Below, one piece after another: positions 1 through 8,342 of a stretch of DNA of 53,228 nucleotides. This DNA comes from Lentisphaera araneosa HTCC2155 (GTDB lineage Bacteria; Verrucomicrobiota; Lentisphaeria; Lentisphaerales; Lentisphaeraceae), in NCBI RefSeq assembly GCF_000170755.1, contig NZ_ABCK01000034.1, forward strand, positions 1 to 53,228, given 5' to 3'. The notes beneath the pieces were generated by a model. It searched no databases and had not been told where the DNA came from. It saw only the letters and a list, made by a program, of their open reading frames with translations. The translations under genes were made by a program, and so were the position numbers. Positions within the stretch are counted from its first letter, which is position 1. Each line of letters opens with the position of its first letter.

Positions 1-115
1 AACTGGTGGTGCTGCTGAAGCTCACAAATCTGGTGGCAAAGCTAACGTTTTAGGTGGTGACGGTCATGTGGAAGCTGCCGCTGCTCGTCTCACTCAGTCT
101 GACAGTGATCTATAA
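1..115 (+). CDS. Prepilin-like protein, C-terminal fragment
   Basis: The frame starting at base 2 is open from the window edge to a TAA at 113-115. It gives about 37 residues ending in a Gly-rich stretch with N-V-L-G-G-D-G-H-V-E. This is the tail of the PVC pseudopilin-like family, whose members end in a His...Asp-Gly-His-Val motif. The next gene ends almost the same way (L-F-P-D-G-H-V-E), so the two are probably tandem paralogues. The N-terminus lies outside the window. These proteins are expected to be inserted in the inner membrane and assembled or exported by type II/IV pilus-like machinery. Their exact role is unknown. Confidence 0.75.
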   Translation, partial: TGGAAEAHKSGGKANVLGGDGHVEAAAARLTQSDSDL

Positions 116-137
116 TAATATAGTTATTCAAAAAATT

Positions 138-152
138 CCTACATAATGTAGG
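138..152. other. Short palindrome after the prepilin-like gene
   Basis: CCTACA and TGTAGG flank a 3-nt loop, giving a perfect 6-bp stem. There is no T-tract directly after it. It may be an mRNA 3' stabilising hairpin ahead of the true terminator downstream. Function is inferred only. Confidence 0.35.
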
Positions 153-163
153 ACTTAGAATTT

Positions 164-196
164 AAAAAAAGCCCTCCCTCACGGAGGGTTTTTTTT
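164..196 (+). terminator. Rho-independent terminator
   Basis: A CCCTCC / GGAGGG stem (172-177 with 183-188) with a 5-nt loop is followed by a run of eight T. The A-tract upstream pairs with the T-tract, so it could act in both directions. It closes the transcript of the partial prepilin-like gene. Confidence 0.9.
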
Positions 197-240
197 ATAC
201 TAAATTAACCTTATTTAAGAACATTAATACCTTCAAGCTA

Positions 241-268
241 TTGACAATATCGTAATATTTACTAACAT
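241..268 (+). promoter_or_regulatory. Candidate promoter of the prepilin-like gene
   Basis: A perfect -35 hexamer TTGACA (241-246) is followed after 16 nt by a weak -10 (TAACAT, 263-268). Transcription would start at or next to the ATG at 275. No Shine-Dalgarno sequence is visible, so the mRNA would be leaderless or nearly so. The weak -10 keeps confidence low. Confidence 0.35.
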
Positions 269-274
269 TGAATT

Positions 275-742
275 ATGAAAAAATCAAAATTTACACTCAT
301 AGAATTACTTGTCGTTGTTGCCATCATAGGTATCCTTGCTGCTATGATTCTACCAAGTTTAGCAAGAGCTCGAGATAAAGCTAAACAATCTAATTGTAGG
401 GGAAATCTAAAAAGTATCGGCACTGCAATTAGGATTTATTTTTCAGATCAACCTAATGAAGTAGTTCCTAATCCTGGAACAGATACCGAACTAAACGCAA
501 GTCATATTTGGGTAACAACCTTTGATATCCCTTCGCAGTTTCTTTCTTGTCCCGCCAGTCGAGAAAATAATGATTCACAAATTTACCGTAGCGTATCTAC
601 GGGTAATGACTTGCAATGGGGAGATTTACTCACTGAACCGGATGAAATATTAGTTGAAGACTTGAACCCCCATAAATTTGGTGGCACGGTTAATAAACTC
701 TTCCCAGATGGTCATGTTGAATCAGGTGCCGCTAGTCCCTAG
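275..742 (+). CDS. Type II/IV pseudopilin-like protein
   Basis: This 155-residue protein has a type IV prepilin N-terminus: a short Lys-rich leader, then F-T-L-I-E at residues 6-10 with the conserved Glu at mature position +5, then about 20 hydrophobic residues. The residue before the cleavage site is Lys, not the usual Gly. Residues 28-50 carry the A-R-x-K-A-K...C-R-x-N-L pattern of the PVC prepilin/DUF1559-like group, and the C-terminus has H-K-F-G-G...P-D-G-H-V. Prepilin peptidase would cleave and methylate it at the inner membrane. It follows a terminator, so it is probably transcribed alone or with the glycosyltransferases downstream. PVC genomes often carry many copies; specific functions are not known. 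Confidence 0.85.
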   Translation: MKKSKFTLIELLVVVAIIGILAAMILPSLARARDKAKQSNCRGNLKSIGTAIRIYFSDQPNEVVPNPGTDTELNASHIWVTTFDIPSQFLSCPASRENNDSQIYRSVSTGNDLQWGDLLTEPDEILVEDLNPHKFGGTVNKLFPDGHVESGAASP

Positions 743-838
743 AAAAAGATCACCCCCTCTTTGTAGATTTGACTTAATCTCCCCTCTCATACAAATCTAA
801 GCATTTAATAAAAAATGCTTAACACAAGTAAATAAATA

Positions 839-1908
839 ATGTACTCCTTAACTATTGTTATCCCCTGCTACAATGAAGAGACAACCTTAAATGATTGCCT
901 AGATAAGTTCTTGAAATAGCTAATGAACTACTAAAATTAGAAATCATTATTGTTGATGATTATTCAAGTGATAGTAGCCTAGAGCTAGCAAAGCGTCGAT
1001 CAGAGCAAGACTCAAGAATAAAAGTTTTTCAACACGATAAAAATAGTGGTAAAGGCGCAGCCCTCCGCACAGGCTTCCAAAAAGCCACCGGTGATTTTGT
1101 CGCTGTTCAAGATGCCGACCTCGAGTACGACCCCAAAGACCTACTTCGATTAATTGAACCCCTTAAAAATGGTAAAGCTGACGTTTGTTTGGGCTCTCGA
1201 TTCCATTCTAACTCCGAACACCGCGTCCTCAATTTTTGGCACTCTATGGGCAATAAATTTTTAACTTATTGTTCAAATATCTGTTCTGATCTTTATTTAA
1301 CCGATATGGAAACTTGTTATAAAGTCTTTAAAAGAGAAGTCATCCAAAGTATTGATATTAAAGAAAATCGTTTTGGATTTGAGCCAGAGGTCATTGCGAA
1401 AATTGCTGCCAAACGAATCCCCGTTTATGAAATGGGCATTTCTTATTATGGGCGTTCTTATGACGAAGGAAAAAAAATCGGTGCCAAAGATGGTTTTAGA
1501 GCACTCTATTGTATTCTGAAATACAACTTCTCTGGACGTTCTATCCCCATGCAAGCCTTCATGTATTTTTTTATTGGCTTAAGTGCAGCAGTTTTTAACT
1601 TTATAGTTTTTAAATCACTCTATTCACTTATGGATGTAAATACAAATTACGCTGCCCCTATTGCTTTTATTTCTGCGGCAGGATTAAACTACCTACTCTG
1701 TCAAATTATTTTTACACGAAAATCATGGAGCCGTTTCACTGAGTTGATTGTCTACTCTCTGGTCGTGTCAGTAGTGTGCATCGTAGATTGGTACATAACC
1801 AAATCAGCCATCAATGCAGGAGTCAACTCAACGTGGGCAAAAATACTTGCTACGGGTATAGCATTTATTTTTAATTTTCTCGGCCGCCGCTTTATTGTTT
1901 TTAAATAA
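839..1908 (+). pseudogene. GT2-GtrA polyprenyl-phosphate glycosyltransferase, frameshifted
   Basis: Translation from ATG 839 gives a GT2 start (S-L-T-I-V-I-P-C-Y-N-E-E) and stops at TAG 917-919. The other frame continues seamlessly from about base 907 (V-L-E-I-A-N-E-L-L-K-L-E, then I-I-V-D-D-Y-S-S-D) to the stop at 1908. One missing base near 905-910 explains the break; an extra G after AAG restores about 356 residues. Domains: a DPM1/GtrB-like GT2 with V-Q-D-A-D-L-E-Y-D, then a four-helix GtrA-like C-terminus ending N-F-L-G-R-R-F-I-V-F-K. Family knowledge: it transfers a sugar from NDP-sugar to undecaprenyl phosphate for use by GT-C enzymes such as the next gene. It could be a real pseudogene, programmed frameshifting or a sequencing error. 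A TTG at 1189 gives a 239-aa open frame that lacks the catalytic half. Confidence 0.85.
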
Positions 1909-1949
1909 ATAAAGGCTTAGAATCACGGCTTTTAGTAAACAGGTGAACA

Positions 1950-3299
1950 ATGAATAAAAGATTTTATATAGCTGGCCTCTTTACATTAATTATACAGATT
2001 ATTTGTATCCCTGGACAAAACATATGTTTTGAACCTGACACTGGAACATACCTCAACTGGTCCCCTATTCGTACTACTGCTTATCCAGTTTTTTTAAATC
2101 TCCTCCAATTATTTACTGATAATTGGAAGTTCTACTCTGCTATTCAACTTATCTTAAGTAGCTGGGCGGTACTATTTCTCATTTTCGAGCTTTCATTCAT
2201 TTTAAAAAAACAATCTCTAATTTGGTTTTGCTGGGCCTGCTTTATGCTCAACCCTATTCTATTCTGGCTCAACATAAAAATTTTAACTGAGAGCTTATTT
2301 CTCACTCTCATGGTCTGTATCATTGCTTACACTCTCCGCTTTGTCCGTCAAGAGATGAAGAATCATAAGACACTTGTTCTCCTCTCTGTATGTGTAAGCC
2401 TTTCAATCTCTATACGTCCTGCGGGTATGTTTTACCTCCCTGCTTTAGTCTTTTTTATTTTCTTACTTATACAAGACAAACAAAAAATGCTTCCATCCAT
2501 CTTCGCACTATTCATTCCGTGCTTTTTAATTATGGGATTATCGAAAGCTATATATACTTCTCAACATGGCCAGGGGAAATCACTTCTCGATGCACATATC
2601 TTTGCTCGAGGTCTTATGATCATGACTGAAAAAGATACACCTCTTCTACCCCCTAACTTACAGAAGGAGGCTCCACAAATACTCGACCTTAACAAGAAAG
2701 TCAACTCACTCCAGGGCTTTAACCTTCGTCACTTGATTCGCACGCGACAAGAAGTTATGTACCAACACCAACTCAACCATCAAATGACTGATCAAGATAG
2801 AAAGCAATTAGGAATAACACTCATAAAAAATAATTTTTACCAATATTTCAAACTAACTAGTTTACATTTTTTCCATCTGTGGTCTGGTTTTGAAGTCTGC
2901 TCCCAAGCAGAATCAGATTCTTATGCCCAGCAAAATAAAAATTGGACAAAAATCAACTTAGTTAAGGATTTTTCTTGGCAAGATACACTAGTCAAAAAGA
3001 GGCGTGTTTTCCCAATAGCCTGGCTACATTGGGGATTACTCATCCCCTTGTTTATCATTAGCTTCACTGCTTTTTACTCAATTTATTTACGCATAAAAAA
3101 AACCGACACCCCTTACCTCAGGCTTGCCGGTTTCTTCTCAATTTGTTGCATTGGCAGTTCACTTTTAACTGCCATGGTAGGTATAGCTACCCTACGTTAT
3201 ACTCTTACTCTAACACCTTTTATACTCATCATCTTCATTTTATGGTTCATCCATATCCAACAATCAAAAAGCAGCCCATCTCTCCCCGAAACTGCTTAA
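1950..3299 (+). CDS. GT-C (GT39/ArnT-like) integral membrane glycosyltransferase
   Basis: This 449-residue protein is very hydrophobic, with about ten predicted membrane helices and a soluble loop at roughly residues 205-350. The first periplasmic loop holds acidic residues in E-P-D-T-G-T-Y-L, typical of GT-C enzymes that use lipid-phosphate sugars. AGGTG lies 7 nt before the ATG. It directly follows the frameshifted GT2-GtrA gene, which would make its polyprenyl-phosphate donor, so the pair probably decorates a surface protein or lipid outside the membrane. Acceptor and sugar cannot be read from the sequence. Assignment within GT39/GT83 is tentative. Confidence 0.65.
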   Translation: MNKRFYIAGLFTLIIQIICIPGQNICFEPDTGTYLNWSPIRTTAYPVFLNLLQLFTDNWKFYSAIQLILSSWAVLFLIFELSFILKKQSLIWFCWACFMLNPILFWLNIKILTESLFLTLMVCIIAYTLRFVRQEMKNHKTLVLLSVCVSLSISIRPAGMFYLPALVFFIFLLIQDKQKMLPSIFALFIPCFLIMGLSKAIYTSQHGQGKSLLDAHIFARGLMIMTEKDTPLLPPNLQKEAPQILDLNKKVNSLQGFNLRHLIRTRQEVMYQHQLNHQMTDQDRKQLGITLIKNNFYQYFKLTSLHFFHLWSGFEVCSQAESDSYAQQNKNWTKINLVKDFSWQDTLVKKRRVFPIAWLHWGLLIPLFIISFTAFYSIYLRIKKTDTPYLRLAGFFSICCIGSSLLTAMVGIATLRYTLTLTPFILIIFILWFIHIQQSKSSPSLPETA

Positions 3300-3352
3300 A
3301 TGTATCCTTTACCTCTACAACCATCCCCCCAGTCATAACGCTATCTTCCCCT

Positions 3353-4414
3353 CTATTGTCCCTCATATAACGCCAAGTATTCATCCGCCATTTTTTGTAC
3401 TGTAAAAGGGAAAGTCCCTTGCACTTTTGATTTTTGTATAGCTTGTTGAACTTGCGCTATGAAATTAATTTTAGTAGAGCAAACACCATTATCGTAATAT
3501 TCCATAAGTTCTGGTAAAGAATCTACAGCATTAGCGACAATTGGCACACCATGACTCATTGCTTCAATCAATGTCAAACCAAAACCCTCATAATTTGAGG
3601 GCATCACAAAGCAGTCAAAAGCCCCAATACAGGACGCGGCATCAGAACGAAAACCTGGAAGAACACATTTTATATTATCAGGGAGTTCTTTAACCAGCGC
3701 CTCGAGTTGAGTTCGTTCTTCACCTTCCCCTAAAATAACGAGCCCCCACTTCTCCTCAGGAGGTACTGTGACACCTTTTAACTCCTTCAAAAACCAGTCG
3801 TAGCCCTTCTGTTGATTGAGCCTTCCAACCGAACCCATTATCTTATTGCAATGATCCAACCCCCATTCTTTTCGTAGAGACTTCAAGGTTTGAGAACTGA
3901 GTTTGGGAGGGCAGGTAAGCCCGTTGTAGACTACGGGCAAGGATTCTACACCTATCTTCTTCGCGTGAAAATCCGCTACGGCTTTAGAAACGCAAGTTTG
4001 CGTTACATGCTCTGAGAAAGTCAATCGATCCCATAAAAAATGCCAGCCCTTATTGGACCGGCGTTCTGCGATGTGCACTGTATTGATTAACTGTATTTTT
4101 GTAGGTACTAATAAACGACTCAAGAGATTCGAATGAATCATGTGGGCATGAACCACATCAGTCTTAAACTCTTTGAGCAGCCTGCGGAGTTTAAAAACTC
4201 CAAATGGATTCTTTTTCGATAGATTAAGGGATTCATACTTCACTCCCGCTTGTTCAAGATCGTCGACAATCGTCTGATTACGATCTTGAGGAATCGGCGC
4301 CAAACTAATCACCAAAACCTCGTGCCCCAAGCGTACTAGTTCACGACTAAGCTCAAGTATCACCCGCTCGGCTCCCGCCAAGAGCAGCTCAGTTGTTAAT
4401 TGAATAACCCGCAT
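3353..4414 (-). CDS. GT4-family glycosyltransferase
   Basis: A 353-residue GT-B enzyme, probably the last gene of the long leftward operon. The N-terminus has G-A-E-R-V-I-L-E-L-S, a typical acceptor-side Rossmann start. The C-terminal half has G-S-V-G-R-L-N-Q-Q-K-G, L-V-I-L-G-E-G and the E-x7-E motif (P-S-N-Y-E-G-F-G-L-T-L-I-E-A), which binds the nucleotide-sugar. It overlaps the upstream GT4 gene by 26 bp. It should add a sugar with retention at the cytosolic face to the lipid-linked glycan. Donor unknown. Confidence 0.88.
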   Translation of the reverse strand: MRVIQLTTELLLAGAERVILELSRELVRLGHEVLVISLAPIPQDRNQTIVDDLEQAGVKYESLNLSKKNPFGVFKLRRLLKEFKTDVVHAHMIHSNLLSRLLVPTKIQLINTVHIAERRSNKGWHFLWDRLTFSEHVTQTCVSKAVADFHAKKIGVESLPVVYNGLTCPPKLSSQTLKSLRKEWGLDHCNKIMGSVGRLNQQKGYDWFLKELKGVTVPPEEKWGLVILGEGEERTQLEALVKELPDNIKCVLPGFRSDAASCIGAFDCFVMPSNYEGFGLTLIEAMSHGVPIVANAVDSLPELMEYYDNGVCSTKINFIAQVQQAIQKSKVQGTFPFTVQKMADEYLALYEGQ

Positions 4415-5468
4415 AATCTTTCTCTAAAATCTCTAAGTATTTTTGTGCTGATTGACTCCAATCATATTTTTTGAGAATCGTTGCTGATTTTTGTGTGAAA
4501 TCCACATCTCTTTTAAAACCTTGCAACACCTTCCCAAGTTCATCTGCATCATCTCCATCAATATAAACGGCGGCATCACCGGCGACTTCCGGTATTGACC
4601 CGTCACGACTCACAATTACAGGACATCCGTGTGCATAGGCTTCGAGTATAGGTAAGCCAAAACCTTCATTCTTGGATACATATAAAAAAGCTTTTGCATT
4701 ATCATATAATACTGAGACATCTTCATCTTTTACATAGCCGAGAAAATGTACATTAGTAAGGCCTAAAAGTTTCGCTTTTTCAGGTATCTCAGGATAAAGT
4801 ACTTTACCCACTAGCAATAATCGCTCATTTGGTGTTTTCGAAAAGGCCTCGAGTAATAAATCGATATTTTTCTTTGGTCGTATGGAAGAGACAAAGAGAT
4901 AATAATCTCCATCCTCTAAACTTAATTCCTTCAATACTTGTGCACGATTTTTATCCGATGGAATCAACACCGATTCATCGTACGATGGTGATATCACGTC
5001 CACTTTACGATCAAGCTTCAGTTCCATGGTAATATCTTTTGCTGTACTATGTGAGTTAGTAATGATCCGGCTCGCTAATCTAGTAGACATTTGAAATAAA
5101 AATTTATGTTTACCAAATCCGCCTTCATTAGTATCATAAAGCCATTGACACTCATGCGCATAAGGATACATTTTCAGCCCTTTGATTGGTAAAGTTAAAT
5201 TAGTTACCCCCGAGACAAAAGCATCTACTCCCTCTAGCTTTAACGCTTTTCGGAGCCTAAACCAGCGCCATAAATGAGCTTTTCCTGTCTCCACCACACA
5301 ACAGTTTCCAGGTAGATTCACTAAACATTGGGGCCTCTCTCTACAAATCAAGATGTGTTGATGCGCAACACCCAAGAGCCACATTTTACTAAAGAGATTA
5401 AACGCTAATTTCTCTACACCTGTTAATTCATTCCCCTCTAAAATGGAGACATCATAAGCAATTCTCAT
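4389..5468 (-). CDS. GT4-family glycosyltransferase
   Basis: A 359-residue GT4 enzyme with an N-terminal G-V-E-K-L-A-F-N-L region, then V-S-S-I-R-P-K-K-N-I-D-L-L, and the nucleotide-sugar motif S-K-N-E-G-F-G-L-P-I-L-E-A-Y-A-H-G. The spacing is that of mannosyl/rhamnosyl-type retaining enzymes. Its start overlaps the stop of the GT2 gene by four bases (ATGA), and its end overlaps the next GT4, so translation is coupled. Its role is assembly of the operon's glycan; sugar specificity cannot be read. Confidence 0.88.
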   Translation of the reverse strand: MRIAYDVSILEGNELTGVEKLAFNLFSKMWLLGVAHQHILICRERPQCLVNLPGNCCVVETGKAHLWRWFRLRKALKLEGVDAFVSGVTNLTLPIKGLKMYPYAHECQWLYDTNEGGFGKHKFLFQMSTRLASRIITNSHSTAKDITMELKLDRKVDVISPSYDESVLIPSDKNRAQVLKELSLEDGDYYLFVSSIRPKKNIDLLLEAFSKTPNERLLLVGKVLYPEIPEKAKLLGLTNVHFLGYVKDEDVSVLYDNAKAFLYVSKNEGFGLPILEAYAHGCPVIVSRDGSIPEVAGDAAVYIDGDDADELGKVLQGFKRDVDFTQKSATILKKYDWSQSAQKYLEILEKDYAGYSINN

Positions 5469-6367
5469 GATTTCTCTTTGAGTTTTTTTAAAAGTTTATG
5501 TAAATTTGGAAAAGTCATGGAGATCCAATGCTTAAAAGTACTCTTAAATAAATTCAGTGTGAAAATCAGCTCAAATACAAGCCGGTTTTGTTTTATCTCA
5601 AAAATATCCTGAATCTCATCCCAAAAAACATTTAAAAATTTATGTGTATTAACGACTCCGGAATAAGCATAACTTAAATGAGTGCCACGGCAACCACCTT
5701 CGTAATCATGAAACATATGATACGCCGCCACTGACGATTCATAATACATTTTAGCCCCATGACGATAAGCATTTAGGTAAAAATGTGACTCCTCACGTAG
5801 GCCATTACCTCTATATCTACCACAATACGGATACTGTACCGCCCAATCACGTCGGAATATACTACATGCGTGTAAATAGGGTGTAGGAATAGCCTCATCA
5901 AATTGACATGAGTAATCAAATCCTAGAGAATTGCGTGACTTAAACTCTTTATTAGACATTAGCATTGCGCGCCCCTGTGCGGACTCATAAGTTTCATCTC
6001 GGTTCATATTAATCATGCGCCCCGCAATGAAATCGGCCCGAAGTTCAATCATTTTTTTATATAAGCTCTCTACATAGTCGGCCGCCATGTAAACATCATC
6101 TTCACCCATAATCAAATATTTAGATGTACTGAGTTCCACTCCTTTATTACGAGCGCCAGGTTGCTTCAAGTTTTCTGGGTTACGGTAATATAGGAATTTC
6201 GGATGATCGAGTTCAGCATATTCTAATTCAGTTCCATCCGTCGAACAGTCGTCAACTAAAATGATTTTTTCAACAGGCAAAGATAAGTATAATGGCAAGG
6301 TAATACGTAATTGTGGCGCCCTGTTATATGAAGGAATAACAATACTAATTGGAAGGTTTTTTTTCAT
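5465..6367 (-). CDS. GT2-family glycosyltransferase
   Basis: A 300-residue GT-A inverting transferase. S-I-V-I-P-S-Y-N-R-A and L-V-D-D-C-S-T-D-G-T mark the nucleotide-binding half; M-G-E-D-D-V-Y (near residue 92) is the metal-binding DxD equivalent. The C-terminal part is less typical and has no clear membrane helix. It overlaps neighbours on both sides by four bases, so it is translated within the operon. It likely adds one sugar of the repeat or oligosaccharide. Confidence 0.87.
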   Translation of the reverse strand: MKKNLPISIVIPSYNRAPQLRITLPLYLSLPVEKIILVDDCSTDGTELEYAELDHPKFLYYRNPENLKQPGARNKGVELSTSKYLIMGEDDVYMAADYVESLYKKMIELRADFIAGRMINMNRDETYESAQGRAMLMSNKEFKSRNSLGFDYSCQFDEAIPTPYLHACSIFRRDWAVQYPYCGRYRGNGLREESHFYLNAYRHGAKMYYESSVAAYHMFHDYEGGCRGTHLSYAYSGVVNTHKFLNVFWDEIQDIFEIKQNRLVFELIFTLNLFKSTFKHWISMTFPNLHKLLKKLKEKS

Positions 6368-7212
6368 ACAGAATGGCTATAAAGCTCTCTATTTATCGTG
6401 ACCCAATGCTTCATTTCTTTTATCATCGTTTTATAATCATTTATCACTCCCAAATCAGGGTAATTACAAACTAAGCTTTTATCAACTTTATATTGATCAC
6501 ATGGATGAATAGTTAGATCTAAATTAAATTCATTATTTATGATCGATAATAACTCGTATTTACTGATTTTTCGAGCAGGGACAAGCTGATATAAACCATG
6601 ACTTAACGCCCCATCTAATATATGGATAATCATTTTTGATAATTCCATTGTTGTTAAACCGGTCCAATAAGCTTTAGAATAACCTGTAAGCTCACCCCTT
6701 TGCTGAATACACCAGTTATAAAGACCTGTCCCAAGCTTCAGTTCAGGCCCAATAATAGAGGTCCGTATAACTAAAGAGGTCTCTGAAATCAGTTCACCAA
6801 GTGCTTTACTTTTGGCATACATCCCTTCTCCATCAACTTTGGAATTCACTGTATAAGAACCATCGATACCTGAAAACACACAATCCGTGCTTATGTGAAT
6901 AAATTTAAATTGATGTTTAAGGGATTGTTCATTAAAAAAATGAGGGAGATAACTATTCATTAACACAGCATTACTCATACAATTTTCAGATGCCGAAATA
7001 AGTACACCTATACAATTAATCACGACATCGTAATTATTATCATGTAAATGCTGCTCTAATGAGTGAAAATCTGAAGCATCCATCTTAATATCAGTAAATT
7101 CTCCATCACGACGACTCAAGCCTTTTACTGTGATGTGCTTTTGTTCTTTTAATTTCTTGTACAAAACATGTCCTAACATGCCTTCAGAGCCTAAAACTAA
7201 GACCGTTAACAT
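6364..7212 (-). CDS. RmlD-like SDR, UDP-4-keto-6-deoxy-L-HexNAc reductase (QnlA/WbvR type)
   Basis: This 282-residue short-chain dehydrogenase resembles RmlD: G-S-E-G-M-L-G-H near residue 8, I-S-T-D-C-V-F-S-G, and the catalytic Y-A-K-S-K. It sits between a 2-epimerase and a 4,6-dehydratase/5-epimerase. In the L-FucNAc pathway the matching enzyme (WbjC/CapF/FnlB) is about 370 residues with a C-terminal cupin. Here no cupin is present and the length fits the WbvR/QnlA reductase of the UDP-L-QuiNAc pathway. Predicted product: UDP-L-RhaNAc, handed to the next enzyme. The family is firm; the sugar is an inference from length and context. Confidence 0.75.
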   Translation of the reverse strand: MLTVLVLGSEGMLGHVLYKKLKEQKHITVKGLSRRDGEFTDIKMDASDFHSLEQHLHDNNYDVVINCIGVLISASENCMSNAVLMNSYLPHFFNEQSLKHQFKFIHISTDCVFSGIDGSYTVNSKVDGEGMYAKSKALGELISETSLVIRTSIIGPELKLGTGLYNWCIQQRGELTGYSKAYWTGLTTMELSKMIIHILDGALSHGLYQLVPARKISKYELLSIINNEFNLDLTIHPCDQYKVDKSLVCNYPDLGVINDYKTMIKEMKHWVTINRELYSHSV

Positions 7213-8342
7213 TATTTACTCCAAACAACACGATTCACATAATCAATATAACTATGAATAATACGAACGACTTTTTTTGATATATAATCTCCATTATAAT
7301 CATCTACGATTTTTGGGAAATTATCACATTGACCTGAGCTTACAATTTTTATGGCATTAACTATATTTTCACTCTCTAAACCACACATTATCAATGTACC
7401 TTCATCCATGCCCTCAGGACGTTCGTGTGCATCACGAATCGTAACTGCAGGGAAGCCCAAAATCGAAGATTCTTCCGTTATTGTACCACTATCTGATATA
7501 GTACAAAAAGCATTTTTTTGGAGTGATATATAATCAAAAAAACCTAATGGTTTCAAGAAAGTGACCTTGTCATCCAACCTTACATCTTTGTATTCTGCCA
7601 ACTTTTTACGTGTTCTTGGATGAGTAGAAACAATGATTTTTTTACCGAACTCATTAACTAATTGGTTTAAACTATTTAAAAAATGAGAGAAATTAATAGG
7701 GTTATCTACGTTTTCTTCACGATGAATTGATACTACAAAGTATTCTTTTTCTTCTAAGTCTAAGCTTTTTAATATTGTGGAATTATCTATCGCCATTTGA
7801 TTATTCATCAATACTTCTTTCATCGATGAGCCCACTTTAAGAATTCTTTCCGCAGGTAAGCCTTCTTGAATTAAGTAACGACGAGCATGCTCAGTGAGGG
7901 TCATATTAATATCACTTAGATGATCAATGATTTTCCTATTAACCTCTTCCGGAACTCGTTGATCAAAGCATCTATTACCTGCTTCCATATGGAAAATTGG
8001 GATTTTTCTTTTTTTGGCACTGATGACCGACAAACAACTATTCGTATCTCCATAAAGTAATATGGCATCCGGCTTTAACTTTTCAAAAACTTCATCGGAT
8101 TTCGTAATTATATTAGCTATCGTAATGGCCGCATTAGCTCCCGCTGCCTCTAAAAAATAATCTGGCTTACGAATACCTAAATCATCAAAAAAGACTTGGT
8201 TTAATTCATAATCATAATTTTGGCCCGAATGAACGAGTATATGCTCACAGTGCTTATCCAACTCAGATATAACTGCACTAAGTTTAATTATTTCTGGTCT
8301 AGTCCCAACAATCGTAACAATTTTTCTCATAATTAGGTCCAA
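7212..8342 (-). CDS. UDP-HexNAc C2-epimerase (WecB-like, WbjD/QnlB type)
   Basis: A 376-residue non-hydrolysing UDP-GlcNAc 2-epimerase-family enzyme: I-V-G-T-R-P-E-I-I-K-L at the start, H-M-E-A-G-N-R, E-E-V-N-R-K-I-I-D, V-S-I-H-R-E-E-N-V and G-T-I-T-E-E-S. With both neighbours it forms the three-gene set known from P. aeruginosa O11, S. aureus type 5 and V. cholerae O37, where this enzyme inverts C2 of a UDP-6-deoxy-L-HexNAc as the last step. The start chosen (MDLIMRK...) may be four codons early; MRKIVTIVG is the usual family start. It abuts the neighbouring genes. Confidence 0.85.
   Translation of the reverse strand: MDLIMRKIVTIVGTRPEIIKLSAVISELDKHCEHILVHSGQNYDYELNQVFFDDLGIRKPDYFLEAAGANAAITIANIITKSDEVFEKLKPDAILLYGDTNSCLSVISAKKRKIPIFHMEAGNRCFDQRVPEEVNRKIIDHLSDINMTLTEHARRYLIQEGLPAERILKVGSSMKEVLMNNQMAIDNSTILKSLDLEEKEYFVVSIHREENVDNPINFSHFLNSLNQLVNEFGKKIIVSTHPRTRKKLAEYKDVRLDDKVTFLKPLGFFDYISLQKNAFCTISDSGTITEESSILGFPAVTIRDAHERPEGMDEGTLIMCGLESENIVNAIKIVSSGQCDNFPKIVDDYNGDYISKKVVRIIHSYIDYVNRVVWSK

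Noticed and set aside
1189..1908. Separate 239-aa gene starting at TTG 1189
   Set aside because: Homology-like sequence extends without break upstream to the frameshift near 907, so it is the 3' part of one gene.
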